Under the pieces are notes generated by a model. The model saw nothing but the letters and a program-made list of their open reading frames with translations. It searched no databases and was not told the DNA's origin. From an uncultured Lachnospiraceae bacterium (GTDB lineage: Bacteria; Bacillota; Clostridia; Lachnospirales; Lachnospiraceae): a stretch of DNA of 64,000 nt. The stretch is taken from the NCBI GenBank assembly GCA_910588775.1, contig CAJURH010000003.1, forward strand, positions 42,336-106,335. The letters are read 5' to 3'. Shown piece after piece: positions 9,301-16,856 of the stretch. The position numbers were made by a program, and so were the translations under genes. The first letter of the stretch is position 1, and each line of letters begins with the position of its first letter.

Positions 9301-9824
9301 GGCTCCCCCATCTGGCCGATGGATCGAAAGCGGTCATCGGCGGCATGATCACCAACAAAACCATCAAATACACGAAGAACAACCAGGTCATGGCGTTTCT
9401 CACCATCGAGGATTTGATTGGATCGGTGGAAGTGATTGTGTTTCCCAGGGATTATGAGCGCAACGTGAACGCGCTGGACGAGGAAAACAAAGTGTTCATC
9501 CGTGGAAGAGTGGCGGCGGAAGACGATAAGGCCAGCAAATTAATCTGCGAGAAAATCTATCTGTTCACAGACATGCCCCGGGAATTATGGATACAGTTCG
9601 ATTCCAAAGAAGAATATATGGATAAGGAAGAGGAACTGACTGACCAGATTCGCGGTGCGGCTGGGAAGGACGCAGTGGTGGCTTATCTGAAAAAAGAACG
9701 CGCCATGAAAAGGCTTCCGGCCAGCCAGCGGGTGTCCATAGACGCATTGAATATGGAACAAATATATGAGAAATTCGGCAAAGAGAATGTGAAAATTTTA
9801 GAAAAAGGCATTGATAAAATTTAG
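6342..9824 (+). CDS. dnaE: DNA polymerase III alpha subunit (DnaE)
   Basis: Replicative C-family polymerase, 1160 aa, full length. The N-terminal PHP domain begins FTHLHVHTEYSLLDG. The palm catalytic aspartates are in PDIDIDF near residue 397, preceded by GPGRGSAAGSLVSY. Fingers motifs (GVFQLES, YRPGPMDFIPQYI, FNKSHAAAYAVVAYQTAYLK) follow, then a helix-hairpin-helix region and an OB fold near 985-1060. In low-GC Gram-positives DnaE normally works beside PolC. A second in-frame ATG at 6348 is an equally good start. A strong terminator follows. Confidence 0.97.
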   Translation: MAMDFTHLHVHTEYSLLDGSNKIEEYVSRVKELGMDSAAITDHGAMYGCIDFYKAAKAAGIRPILGCEVYVAPGSRFDREVGNQEDRYYHLVLLAENNIGYGNLMKVVSRGFVEGFYYKPRVDMELLEKYHEGLIALSACLAGEVPRYLTRGMYEEAKAAALRHQEIFGKGNYFLELQDHGISEQQLVNQQLMRLHQETGIDLVATNDVHYTYAEDATAHDILLCIQTAKKLEDEDRMRYEGGQYYVKSQEEMAQLFPYAPEALENTHKIAMRCNVEIEFGVTKLPKFDVPKEYTSREYLNKLCREGLERLYNPVTEELEERLQYELNTISNMGFVDYFLIVWDFIRYARDNGISVGPGRGSAAGSLVSYTLGITQLDPIKYSLLFERFLNPERVSMPDIDIDFCFERRQEVIDYVVEKYGKDRVVQIVTFGTMAARNVLRDVGRVLGMPYSQVDAVAKMIPVEQNKPLTIQQALNRNPEFAKIYQDDPDIHHLVDMAKRLEGLPRHTSMHAAGVVISQKEVDEYVPLSRASDGSITTQFTMTTLEELGLLKMDFLGLRTLTVIQDTVQQVEKDKGVSLDMDKIDYNDPKVLASIGAGKTEGVFQLESPGMKNFMKELKPQSLEDIIAGVALYRPGPMDFIPQYIRGKKNAAMVTYDCPQLAPILESTYGCIVYQEQVMQIVRELGGYTMGRSDLLRRAMSKKKVAVMEKERKSFVYGNEEEGIPGCIKNGIDEKTAHKIYDEMIDFAKYAFNKSHAAAYAVVAYQTAYLKYYHPLQFMAALMTSVIDFPTKVSEYILHCRQIGIDILPPDINCGDSRFSVDGTGIRYGLSAIKSVGKSVIDDIVKEREQGGLYDTLNGFISRMSGKEVNKRVVENLLKAGALDCLEGNRRQKLMVYQQVMESVQREKKNSMAGQLSLLDIVGEEEKKDYIIQLPPVEEYEKEAVLSYEKEVLGIYISGHPLEQYTDLLARNVTAKTTDFLPDEDTGLPHLADGSKAVIGGMITNKTIKYTKNNQVMAFLTIEDLIGSVEVIVFPRDYERNVNALDEENKVFIRGRVAAEDDKASKLICEKIYLFTDMPRELWIQFDSKEEYMDKEEELTDQIRGAAGKDAVVAYLKKERAMKRLPASQRVSIDALNMEQIYEKFGKENVKILEKGIDKI

Positions 9825-9836
9825 AAGCAAATAGTG

Positions 9837-9863
9837 CGGAAAGCCCAGGAGGCTTTCCGTTTT
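9837..9863 (+). terminator. Intrinsic terminator after dnaE
   Basis: CGGAAAGCC and GGCTTTCCG form a 9-bp stem with a 5-nt loop followed by TTTT. It also separates dnaE from the convergent AIM24 gene. Confidence 0.9.
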
Positions 9864-9878
9864 GCCGTTATAAGATGG

Positions 9879-10583
9879 TTAGTCAATGCCTACACGGATG
9901 CCGCCCTTTCTCTCGGAAGGCTGCATGATGACCGTCACAGGCTGATTGCCATCCCATTCGAACTGGTAGGACTCTCCAGAAGCCTGGCCAATCAGCGTTT
10001 TCCAGGATACGTCCGCAGTGACTCTCGGGTCACAGGGGCCATTGCCCATCCAGCAAATCACAGCGTCCGGGTCCACAGAAATGGTATCGCGGGAGGTGAC
10101 GTTGCTGAGGACAATGGGGTTTCCGTCGGATAAAACAGCCACATAGGCGTTGTTGCCGCGAGCGGTCAGCGTGGAGGTGGCCAGCCCTTTCTGAGAGAGA
10201 ACGCCCACGCCGATAAAGCGGACCGTGTATTCGCAATCCTGGGTGAAAGCCAGGATATTTTCTGATTCCACAGAGATGGTCTCCCCAGGGCTCAAGTGAT
10301 AGATGACAACATGCTGTCCATAATTTGCATAATATGTAACGGAATTTCCGTTTAGAAGCGCCTTCATAAGGGGCAGGTTTTCCCCGGTGACGCGACGGAC
10401 TAGGGAGCCAAGAATCGCCTGGCCCATATTGTTTTGAGGGCCGAAAAGGACCTTTTCAAATTTATAATTCTTGCCGCCAGCGCTCTCGCCAGCAATGAAG
10501 GAGCCCGCTTTGGTGAAAAGGACATCGTTTCCGGAACAGGTGACTTTCAGGGTCAGTTCATTGATGATTTCAAAGTTTAACAT
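9879..10583 (-). CDS. AIM24 family protein
   Basis: 234-aa beta-rich protein of the AIM24 (DUF124, TIGR00266-like) family. Family features include the start FEIINELTLKVTCSGND, AGSFIAGES near residue 30, and a glycine-rich stretch RFIGVGVLSQKGLA near residue 145. Biochemical role is unknown; bacterial members often sit in tellurite/stress (ter) neighbourhoods, and here a TerD protein is encoded just upstream on the same strand, so the pair probably acts together at the envelope. The 125-nt gap to TerD contains a GC-rich hairpin at about 10678-10696. Confidence 0.8.
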   Translation of the reverse strand: MLNFEIINELTLKVTCSGNDVLFTKAGSFIAGESAGGKNYKFEKVLFGPQNNMGQAILGSLVRRVTGENLPLMKALLNGNSVTYYANYGQHVVIYHLSPGETISVESENILAFTQDCEYTVRFIGVGVLSQKGLATSTLTARGNNAYVAVLSDGNPIVLSNVTSRDTISVDPDAVICWMGNGPCDPRVTADVSWKTLIGQASGESYQFEWDGNQPVTVIMQPSERKGGIRVGID

Positions 10584-10708
10584 AGTTTATTCCTCCTAAA
10601 CTTACATGCGCCCGTAGAGAAGGCGCTCACGCGAAATGAAAGTCTATGTGGGCGCGCTTGGCGTCCCTGCATGCATGCCGCCTGTTTGGCGGCGGATTTT
10701 CGAAATGA

Positions 10709-11437
10709 TTATACAACCTGGACGCCATACAGTTCACACAGGCCGGCCAGGTCTTTTGCCACGCCGTTTCCGATGGCGTTGAATTTCCAGGAGCCATTGT
10801 GACGGTATATTTCTCCAATCATCATGGAAGTTACGTTTGCGTAGTATTCGTCCATCTGGAAGCTGACGATTTCCTGGTTGGAAGAAGCGTCCAGAATTCG
10901 AATGTATGCGTCTTTCAACATGCTGAAGTTCAGATGCCGCGAAAGGGCTTCATGGATGGTTAGGACGAATACGATTTTGGCCACTTGACTACTTAATTTG
11001 GCAAAGTCAACGGATATGGATTCTCTGTCTGCGCCTGCCTCTGTGGAAAAGACAACGCTGCCGTCGGGACTCTTCTCCTGCCCGTAGAAAACAAACCAGT
11101 TGTCACCGGGGACTTTTCCGGCGCTGTTTAGCAGGAAAGCGGACACGTCCACATCGCAGGCGGCGTTTACGGCGCGCCATCCCAGACAGGCTCTGACGGC
11201 GGAAGGCCCGTCGGAGGGGGCCAGGGGGACCTTCTGTCCCTTTTGAACAGTGTGGATAAGCGACGGCGCAGATTTTCCAGGAGATGGAGATGCCTGGGCG
11301 GCGCTGGGCGCAGAAGGGCCGCTGTTTATGGTTTGGATGTTTTGGGATGTCTTGGGACCCTGAACGCGGAGCTGGTTGATGGATAAAATGCTCTGGTTAT
11401 TAAGCGGTCCCGTGGATTTTATGGGAATATGGTTCAT
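10709..11437 (-). CDS. TerD family stress protein with N-terminal linker
   Basis: 242 aa. The C-terminal about 170 residues are a TerD domain: DVDVSAFLLNSAGKVPGDNWFVFYGQ-type calcium-binding region near residue 95, SISVDFAKL, and FSMLKDAYIRILD. TerD proteins bind calcium and are linked to tellurite, phage and membrane stress, but the mechanism is unresolved. The first 65 residues are a Ser/Pro/Ala/Gln-rich linker without predicted fold. An AGGAGAATATCT site precedes the ATG. Only AIM24 accompanies it; the usual terABC/TerZ partners are absent from this window. Confidence 0.85.
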   Translation of the reverse strand: MNHIPIKSTGPLNNQSILSINQLRVQGPKTSQNIQTINSGPSAPSAAQASPSPGKSAPSLIHTVQKGQKVPLAPSDGPSAVRACLGWRAVNAACDVDVSAFLLNSAGKVPGDNWFVFYGQEKSPDGSVVFSTEAGADRESISVDFAKLSSQVAKIVFVLTIHEALSRHLNFSMLKDAYIRILDASSNQEIVSFQMDEYYANVTSMMIGEIYRHNGSWKFNAIGNGVAKDLAGLCELYGVQVV

Positions 11438-11509
11438 AGATATTCTCCTAGTATTTGATATATGATTTCATCTTTGCATAAAAGCGCGGCAAAAGCAAGG
11501 ATTTTTTTC

Positions 11510-11537
11510 TTGAAGAAATGGTGGACTGTGGTATGAT
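11510..11537 (+). promoter_or_regulatory. Candidate sigma-A promoter for nitroreductase 1
   Basis: TTGAAG-16 nt-TATGAT in the divergent gap between TerD and the nitroreductase gene; 86 nt from -10 to the ATG. Confidence 0.45.
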
Positions 11538-11623
11538 TATCTGGAATAGGATATTGTTTTCTGGCTACGAATATAGATGTTCTGCAATTACATATGGATA
11601 TAGAAAAGTGAAAGGATATAAAA

Positions 11624-12148
11624 ATGGAATTATTGGAAATTATACAGAACCGGCGCAGCGTGAGGAAATATACCGGGGAATCTGTTTCAGAGGAGAATCT
11701 GGAGAAAATTTTGCAGGCGGGACTTCTGTCCGCGTCCAGCCGGGGACGGCGCCCCTGGGAGTTGATTGTCATCCGTGATAAGGACACGCTTAAGAAAATG
11801 GCGCAGTGCCGGGTAGGTTCCGCCCAAATGCTGGCAGGGGCGGATGTGGCGGTTGCAGTGGTGGCGGACGCGTCGGTATCCGATGTCTGGATCGAGGACT
11901 GCTCTATCGTGATGTCCAATATGCACCTGATGGCGGACAGTCTGGGTGTGGGAAGTTGCTGGATTCAGGGGCGGCTGCGGGAGGCGCCGGATGGAACCGC
12001 CACGGAAAAGTACCTGCGAAGCCTGTTGAAATTCCCAGAAAGTTTAGCCCTCGAGGCGATGCTCTCCCTGGGAATGCCAGAGAGTCATCCGGCCAGGCGG
12101 GAGTTGTCAGAGATTGCCTGGGATAAAATTCATAGAGAAGTTTTTTAG
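11624..12148 (+). CDS. Nitroreductase family protein 1
   Basis: 174-aa FMN-dependent NAD(P)H oxidoreductase. The FMN phosphate-binding N-terminus IQNRRSVRKYTGESV and the later GSCWIQGRLRE segment are typical. Physiological substrate unknown; it is short for the family, in line with the small ferredoxin/nitroreductase-like members. AAAGGATAT precedes the ATG. The downstream rRNA methyltransferase starts 14 nt after its stop, so the two may be cotranscribed. It is related to, but clearly distinct from, the protein at 15962. Confidence 0.85.
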   Translation: MELLEIIQNRRSVRKYTGESVSEENLEKILQAGLLSASSRGRRPWELIVIRDKDTLKKMAQCRVGSAQMLAGADVAVAVVADASVSDVWIEDCSIVMSNMHLMADSLGVGSCWIQGRLREAPDGTATEKYLRSLLKFPESLALEAMLSLGMPESHPARRELSEIAWDKIHREVF

Positions 12149-12162
12149 AAAAGAGGGCTTTT

Positions 12163-13365
12163 ATGTACGATACAGTTGTAACGCTGAAAAAGGGTGAGGG
12201 TCGCACCGTCAAGGCAGGTGGACTGTGGATTTACGACAATGAGATTGGCTCCATCAAAGGGGATTTTGAGAACGGGGACCTGGTGACGGTGGAGGACTTC
12301 GACGGGTATTTTATGGGATATGGATTTATCAATATGCATTCCAAAATCCGGGTGCGGCTGCTGTCCCGCCAAAAGGGGCAGGCCATTGACGAGGCGTTTC
12401 TGGAAAAGAGGGTGCGGGATGCCTGGGAATACCGAAAAGCCGCCTGCGATACAAGCAGCTGCCGCCTGATATTTGGTGAAGCGGATTTTCTTCCAGGGCT
12501 TTCTGTGGACAAGTTTTCCGATGTGCTTGTGGTGGAATCCCTGGCTCTGGGCATTGACCGTCTGAAGCCTATCATTCTGGAGGCTTTGAAAAAAGTGTTG
12601 GCTGAGGATGGCGTTCAGATTCGCGGGATTTACGAGAGAAGCGACGCGAAAGTTCGCCTGCAGGAAGGTATGGAGCGGGTCAAGGGCTTTATCGGTGAGT
12701 CTTTCGATACCAAGGTGGAGATTGTGGAGAACGGCGTGTGTTATTTGGTGGATGTGGAAAACGGACAGAAGACGGGATTTTTCCTGGACCAGAAATACAA
12801 CCGTCTAGCAGTGCAGCGGTTTTGCAGAGATAAGAAAGTGTTGGATTGTTTTACCCATACGGGGTCCTTTGCGCTGAACGCCGCCGTGGCAGGCGCCAAA
12901 AGCGTTCTTGGGGTGGACGCTTCTGAACTGGCCATTTGTCAGGCCCAGGAAAATGCCCGCCTAAACGGCGTGGAAGACAGGGTGACTTTCCAGTGCGCGG
13001 ATGTGTTTGAAATTTTGCCCGAATTTGAAAAGCAGGGGCAAAATTTCGACGTGGTGATTCTGGACCCGCCCGCGTTCACCAAGTCCCGTAATTCCATACG
13101 AAACGCGGTGAAGGGATACAGAGAGATTAACCTGCGGGGCATGAAGCTGGTAAAGGACGGCGGATTTCTGGCCACCTGTTCCTGCTCCCATTTCATGGCC
13201 CCGGATCTGTTTGCCAAGACCCTCCACGAGGCGGCCCGGAGCGCCCATCGGCGGCTGCGCCAGGTGGAATTTCGCACCCAGGCTTGTGACCACCCGATTC
13301 TGTGGGCGGCGGATGCATCTTATTATCTGAAGTTCTATATCTTTCAGGTGTGCGACGAGCGCTGA
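12163..13365 (+). CDS. RlmI-like class I SAM-dependent rRNA methyltransferase
   Basis: 400-aa COG1092 protein. The N-terminal PUA-like domain (residues 1-75, KKGEGRTVKAGGLWIYDNEI) would bind RNA, followed by a central connecting domain and a C-terminal Rossmann fold with LDCFTHTGSFALNAAVAGA, the acidic GVDAS strand and ILDPPAFTKS. In E. coli the relative RlmI makes m5C1962 of 23S rRNA; orthology here is likely but not proven. The final 22 nt overlap the convergent antiporter gene. Confidence 0.85.
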   Translation: MYDTVVTLKKGEGRTVKAGGLWIYDNEIGSIKGDFENGDLVTVEDFDGYFMGYGFINMHSKIRVRLLSRQKGQAIDEAFLEKRVRDAWEYRKAACDTSSCRLIFGEADFLPGLSVDKFSDVLVVESLALGIDRLKPIILEALKKVLAEDGVQIRGIYERSDAKVRLQEGMERVKGFIGESFDTKVEIVENGVCYLVDVENGQKTGFFLDQKYNRLAVQRFCRDKKVLDCFTHTGSFALNAAVAGAKSVLGVDASELAICQAQENARLNGVEDRVTFQCADVFEILPEFEKQGQNFDVVILDPPAFTKSRNSIRNAVKGYREINLRGMKLVKDGGFLATCSCSHFMAPDLFAKTLHEAARSAHRRLRQVEFRTQACDHPILWAADASYYLKFYIFQVCDER

Positions 13366-14531
13366 GCGTCTCTTGCGTACAACAGTTTTAATAGAATCGG
13401 CGTTGAGATGCTGGAGGCGATGATCAGAAGGATTACGGCGGTAAAATATTCCGGGGTCAGAAGATCCACGGATAATCCTTTCTGCGCCACAATCAGAGCC
13501 ACTTCACCTCGGGCCATCATGCCCACGCCGATTTTCAGACTGTCTGTGAAAGAGAATCTGCAAATCTTAGCCATCATGCCGCAGCCGATGATTTTCGTAA
13601 TCAGCGCTACGATGACGAAGCCTGCGGAAAACAAGAGGATTTCGGCGTTTAGGTGGTCCACGCTGGTTTTAAATCCGATGCTGGCGAAGAATATGGGTCC
13701 AAAGATTAAATAGGAGCTAATGCCTATTTTCTTTTCTATGTAGTAAGAATCCTGGATGGAACAGAGCGCCACGCCCGCCACATATGCGCCGGTGATATCC
13801 GCAATCCCAAAATAGCGTTCCGCTGCGTAGGAGAAGAAGAAGCACAGGGCCAGACCTAGGATGGAGATCCGGTGGGTGTGGGGATAGCGCTCGTCCAGTT
13901 TCTTGAATGCCCGATAAACTGCGGAACCCACGGTGAATACGGCCACGAAGAACAAAAGCGTGGACAAAACCACCTGTCCTGGATGGGAGTTCGGGTTCTT
14001 GAAGCCGATGACGAAGGTGAGAACGATGATGCCGATCACGTCGTCGATGATAGCGGCGCTTAAGAGGGTGGCGCCCACCTTGCCTTTTAGTCTCCCCATT
14101 TCCTTTAAGGATTCCACAGTAATGCTGACGCTGGTGGCCGTCATAATCACGCCGATGAAGACTGCCTTATAGAAGTTTTCGGAGCCCCAGGGGGATGCGC
14201 CGTAAAATCCCATATGTAAAAGTGTGCCGCCAATCAGTGGAACCAGAACGCCTGCGCAGGCGATGAGAAACGCGATGGGACCTGTCTTCAACAGTTCTTT
14301 TAAGTCCGTTTCAAGACCTGCGGAAAACATCAAGAGAACCACGCCCACTTCCGCAATTTGCACTAGAAAATCCGACTGCTGCACTAGCCCCAGCACGCTG
14401 GGTCCGATCAAGAGTCCTGCGATGATTTCCCCCACCACCTGGGGAGCTTTGTATTTTCGCGCCAGGATTCCCAGCAGTTTGGCCGCAACGATGATAATCG
14501 CCAAATCTTTAAATATATAATAAGTTTCCAT
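13344..14531 (-). CDS. Na+/H+ (cation:proton) antiporter, CPA2/KefB-like
   Basis: 395-aa polytopic membrane protein with about 12 hydrophobic segments. Family motifs seen: PQVVGEIIAGLLIGPSVLG near residue 30, LLMFSAGLETDLKEL near 65, AIIDDVIGIIVL near 160 carrying the paired transport aspartates, and GMMARGEVALIVAQKG near 335. No C-terminal TrkA-N domain is fused, unlike KefB. Transported ion cannot be determined. It is monocistronic and has its own promoter. Confidence 0.88.
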   Translation of the reverse strand: METYYIFKDLAIIIVAAKLLGILARKYKAPQVVGEIIAGLLIGPSVLGLVQQSDFLVQIAEVGVVLLMFSAGLETDLKELLKTGPIAFLIACAGVLVPLIGGTLLHMGFYGASPWGSENFYKAVFIGVIMTATSVSITVESLKEMGRLKGKVGATLLSAAIIDDVIGIIVLTFVIGFKNPNSHPGQVVLSTLLFFVAVFTVGSAVYRAFKKLDERYPHTHRISILGLALCFFFSYAAERYFGIADITGAYVAGVALCSIQDSYYIEKKIGISSYLIFGPIFFASIGFKTSVDHLNAEILLFSAGFVIVALITKIIGCGMMAKICRFSFTDSLKIGVGMMARGEVALIVAQKGLSVDLLTPEYFTAVILLIIASSISTPILLKLLYARDAQRSSHT

Positions 14532-14566
14532 ATCGTTCCTTCCCTTTTGGTTTTGTGTACTTGTTG

Positions 14567-14594
14567 ATTATAACACAAAATTATTTTTCACAAA
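14567..14594 (-). promoter_or_regulatory. Sigma-A promoter of the antiporter gene
   Basis: On the minus strand TTTGTG-16 nt-TATAAT, 36 nt upstream of the ATG. Confidence 0.55.
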
Positions 14595-14626
14595 AGGGCT
14601 TCTGATTTGGCGTCATTTTCCATGGA

Positions 14627-15319
14627 TTAGGGATTGTTTTCGGCCGCCTTGTAAACGCAGGCGATGGCGTTTAGGCTTCTGGGATAGCCGATGTAGGGCA
14701 GACATTGGGAGATGACTTTGATGAGAAATTCTTCTGAGTTGCCCAGGTTCATATTTCCCATGGCATGGGCGGTTAACTGAGATTCACAGCCGCCCTGCGC
14801 CGCCAGGAAGCAGAACGTGATCATCTCCTGCTGGGCAAGGTCAAGCCCGGTGCGTGTGTAGTAATCTCCGAAGCAGTTTGCCGCCAGCCAGCGGTTGATA
14901 TGGCCTTTTTTCCAGGCTTCTTTCATGTGCTCTCCGAAAATATCCACCTGCGCCTGAATGCCTTTCTCCAGGCGGTTTTCCAATGTGGATGTGGCCTGGC
15001 CGGGAAGGGGAAGGGAGACGCCCTCGGTCATAAATATCTCATTGGCTATGGTCAAGAAGGGCCGCATCCGCCCATATCCGACGTAATCGGTGGCCTGGTA
15101 TATGATTTCTTTTGCCATGACGGCGGTCACGCCCACGTCCAGCGCCTGGGGGAGGATTTCCTGGAAGGCGTCCACGCCCTGACAGCCGATGAGCGCGGCC
15201 AGGATGGCCAGGTATCTGGTCTGGTCAGGAAGCTGCTGGCCTTCTTCATTGACCGCTTCTTCCAGTGCGAAATATTCAAATCGTTCCATAAACTCAGGGT
15301 CTGTCTGATGCAAATCCAT
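14627..15319 (-). CDS. Carboxymuconolactone decarboxylase family protein
   Basis: 230 aa, with two tandem alpha-helical CMD-like halves (about residues 30-105 and 125-220). The second half has the AHAMGNMNLGNSEEFLIKVI pattern; the CxxC-H peroxidase motif of AhpD is not seen. Anaerobic gut bacteria often have this family paired with cupin proteins and oxidoreductases; the function is not established. It follows the cupin gene by 13 nt and is surely cotranscribed with it. Confidence 0.8.
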   Translation of the reverse strand: MDLHQTDPEFMERFEYFALEEAVNEEGQQLPDQTRYLAILAALIGCQGVDAFQEILPQALDVGVTAVMAKEIIYQATDYVGYGRMRPFLTIANEIFMTEGVSLPLPGQATSTLENRLEKGIQAQVDIFGEHMKEAWKKGHINRWLAANCFGDYYTRTGLDLAQQEMITFCFLAAQGGCESQLTAHAMGNMNLGNSEEFLIKVISQCLPYIGYPRSLNAIACVYKAAENNP

Positions 15320-15332
15320 TTTGTCTCCTCCT

Positions 15333-15776
15333 TTATTTCTCGCTTAGTCGACTGTAAGCTTCGTCGTCCACCGCTTCCAGCCATTCGTTGCCAGTTTCTT
15401 CGCCGGGAACCTCCACCGCGATGTGGGAGAACCAGCTATCGGCTTTGGCGCCATGCCAGTGCTTGACTTTTGCGGGAATGGTAATCACGTCGCCTGGCTC
15501 TAAGCTTATGGCTTCCTTGCCCTCCTCCTGGTACCAGCCGCTTCCGGCCGTGCAGATGAGAAGTTGGCCGCCTCCGCTTTTGGCGTGGTGGATATGCCAG
15601 TTGTTGCGGCAACCCGGCTCAAAGGTGACGTTGGCCAGGAAGACTGGGCATTTCTGGGGGTCTGTCAGAGGGTTTAAGTACGACTGTCCGATAAAATACT
15701 GGGCGAACGCGGTGTTTTCCGTTCCCAGTCCAAATATGTTTTCTTCGTTAAATTCTGCGCTGTTTTTGATTTTCAT
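15333..15776 (-). CDS. Cupin domain protein
   Basis: 147-aa single-domain cupin. Metal-ligand motif 1 is seen as NNWHIHHAKSGGGQLL and motif 2 as PGDVITIPAKVKHWHGA, including the His residues expected to bind a divalent metal. The start at 15776 is preferred over one at 15794 because AGGAGG lies 6 nt upstream of it. It is the first gene of a two-gene unit with the decarboxylase-family gene, and is divergent from nitroreductase 2, a grouping often seen in Lachnospiraceae. Substrate unknown. Confidence 0.82.
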   Translation of the reverse strand: MKIKNSAEFNEENIFGLGTENTAFAQYFIGQSYLNPLTDPQKCPVFLANVTFEPGCRNNWHIHHAKSGGGQLLICTAGSGWYQEEGKEAISLEPGDVITIPAKVKHWHGAKADSWFSHIAVEVPGEETGNEWLEAVDDEAYSRLSEK

Positions 15777-15902
15777 GGATTTCCTCCTGTTCATGCAGAT
15801 GCTTTAAGTCTGGCATCCGCGTAATGCTAGTATTATAAAATGAGCCCACAAAAATGTCTAATGCTTATTTTACATTATTAAAAATGCCTAAATTGAATGC
15901 AC

Positions 15903-15931
15903 TTGTCTGTCGGTTGGGCGGGTGTTATAAT
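15903..15931 (+). promoter_or_regulatory. Sigma-A promoter of nitroreductase 2
   Basis: TTGTCT-17 nt-TATAAT, 30 nt before the ATG, with an AGGTTATG site in between. Confidence 0.75.
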
Positions 15932-15961
15932 CTGGATATAAATGTATGGAGGTTATGGTGA

Positions 15962-16489
15962 ATGAGTGATGTATTAAATAAAATGAAGACGAGAAGGAGT
16001 ATCCGCAAATATAAACCGGACGCGGTGCCCCAAGAACTGCTGGACCAGATTATAGAGGCGGGTCTTTACGCGGCAAGCGCAAGGGGGTGTCAGAGTACGA
16101 TTATCATCCAGGTCACGGATGAGAAACTGCGGGATGAGATTGTGAAAATGAACTGCGAAATCGGCGGCTGGGAGGAAGGATTTGACCCGTTCTATGGAGC
16201 GCCTGCCATGCTGATTGCGCTGGCGAAGAAAGACTGGCCCAACCGGGTGTACGATGGAAGTCTTGTGATGGGAAATATGATGCTGGCGGCGCATGAGCTG
16301 GGCTTGGGAAGCTGCTGGATTCACAGGGCCAAGGAGGAATTTGAGACCCAGTGGGGCAAAGATTTGTTAAAGTCCCTTGGGATCGAGGAGGACTACGAGG
16401 GGATTGGACACTGCGCGCTGGGGTTCATAGATGGCGAGTATCCCGAAACGCCGGAGAGGAAAGAGAACCGGGTTTTCTATGTACGGTAA
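15962..16489 (+). CDS. Nitroreductase family protein 2
   Basis: 175-aa flavin oxidoreductase: FMN-binding KTRRSIRKYKPDAVP at the N-terminus, YAASARGCQS, and HELGLGSCWIHRAKEEF in the C-terminal half. Dimeric FMN enzyme by family. Its divergence from the cupin/decarboxylase unit suggests a shared redox pathway, which is inference. A hairpin follows its stop. Confidence 0.87.
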   Translation: MSDVLNKMKTRRSIRKYKPDAVPQELLDQIIEAGLYAASARGCQSTIIIQVTDEKLRDEIVKMNCEIGGWEEGFDPFYGAPAMLIALAKKDWPNRVYDGSLVMGNMMLAAHELGLGSCWIHRAKEEFETQWGKDLLKSLGIEEDYEGIGHCALGFIDGEYPETPERKENRVFYVR

Positions 16490-16499
16490 AATGGATATT

Positions 16500-16528
16500 G
16501 GAGCGTGTTGGAAGGCACGCTCCATTCC
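16500..16528 (+). terminator. Hairpin between convergent genes
   Basis: GGAGCGTG and CACGCTCC form an 8-bp stem with an 8-nt loop. The T tract is weak (ATTCCGTT), so termination is likely but not certain. Confidence 0.55.
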
Positions 16529-16544
16529 GTTGCAAAAGTCTCCT

Positions 16545-16832
16545 TTATTTTGGGCCAAAAACTTTTTGGAAAAGAGCATCCTGTTCAGGCAGATGGGTCA
16601 CATAGCCCACCGGAATTTTATTTTCCGTGGCGTTTATGATTTCTTTCGCCCCGTCCGGGCCGAAGGCGCCACACAGTTCGATGCAGGAAATGCCTTGGGC
16701 GTAAAGCTCTTTTGCGGCGGCGCAGGCTTCTTTTAGGTTGGATACGCCGATGATCTGCGCTCTTTCGTTGTGTATGCTGGCGCGGTCTTTTTGTCCGTCG
16801 AAGGCGCCCATAATGATAAATGCGAATTTCAT
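16545..16832 (-). CDS. DUF6506 family protein
   Basis: 95-aa protein beginning MKFAFIIMGAFDGQKDRASI and containing ELCGAFGPDGAKEI. Matches my recollection of DUF6506, small soluble alpha/beta proteins of unknown role. Last gene of a four-gene minus-strand run with an Fe-S aldo/keto reductase and two other small proteins; 24 nt follow the reductase stop. Confidence 0.7.
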   Translation of the reverse strand: MKFAFIIMGAFDGQKDRASIHNERAQIIGVSNLKEACAAAKELYAQGISCIELCGAFGPDGAKEIINATENKIPVGYVTHLPEQDALFQKVFGPK

Positions 16833-16856
16833 TTTGCACTCCTTTATTAATATAGA

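Noticed and set aside
10678..10696. GCCGCC-TGTTT-GGCGGC hairpin between TerD and AIM24
   Set aside because: No T tract on the strand of transcription; it may be a processing or stability hairpin, but I cannot support a terminator.
11434..11919. 161-aa reverse-strand reading frame opposite nitroreductase 1
   Set aside because: Low-complexity start and no domain; the nitroreductase on the plus strand explains the region.
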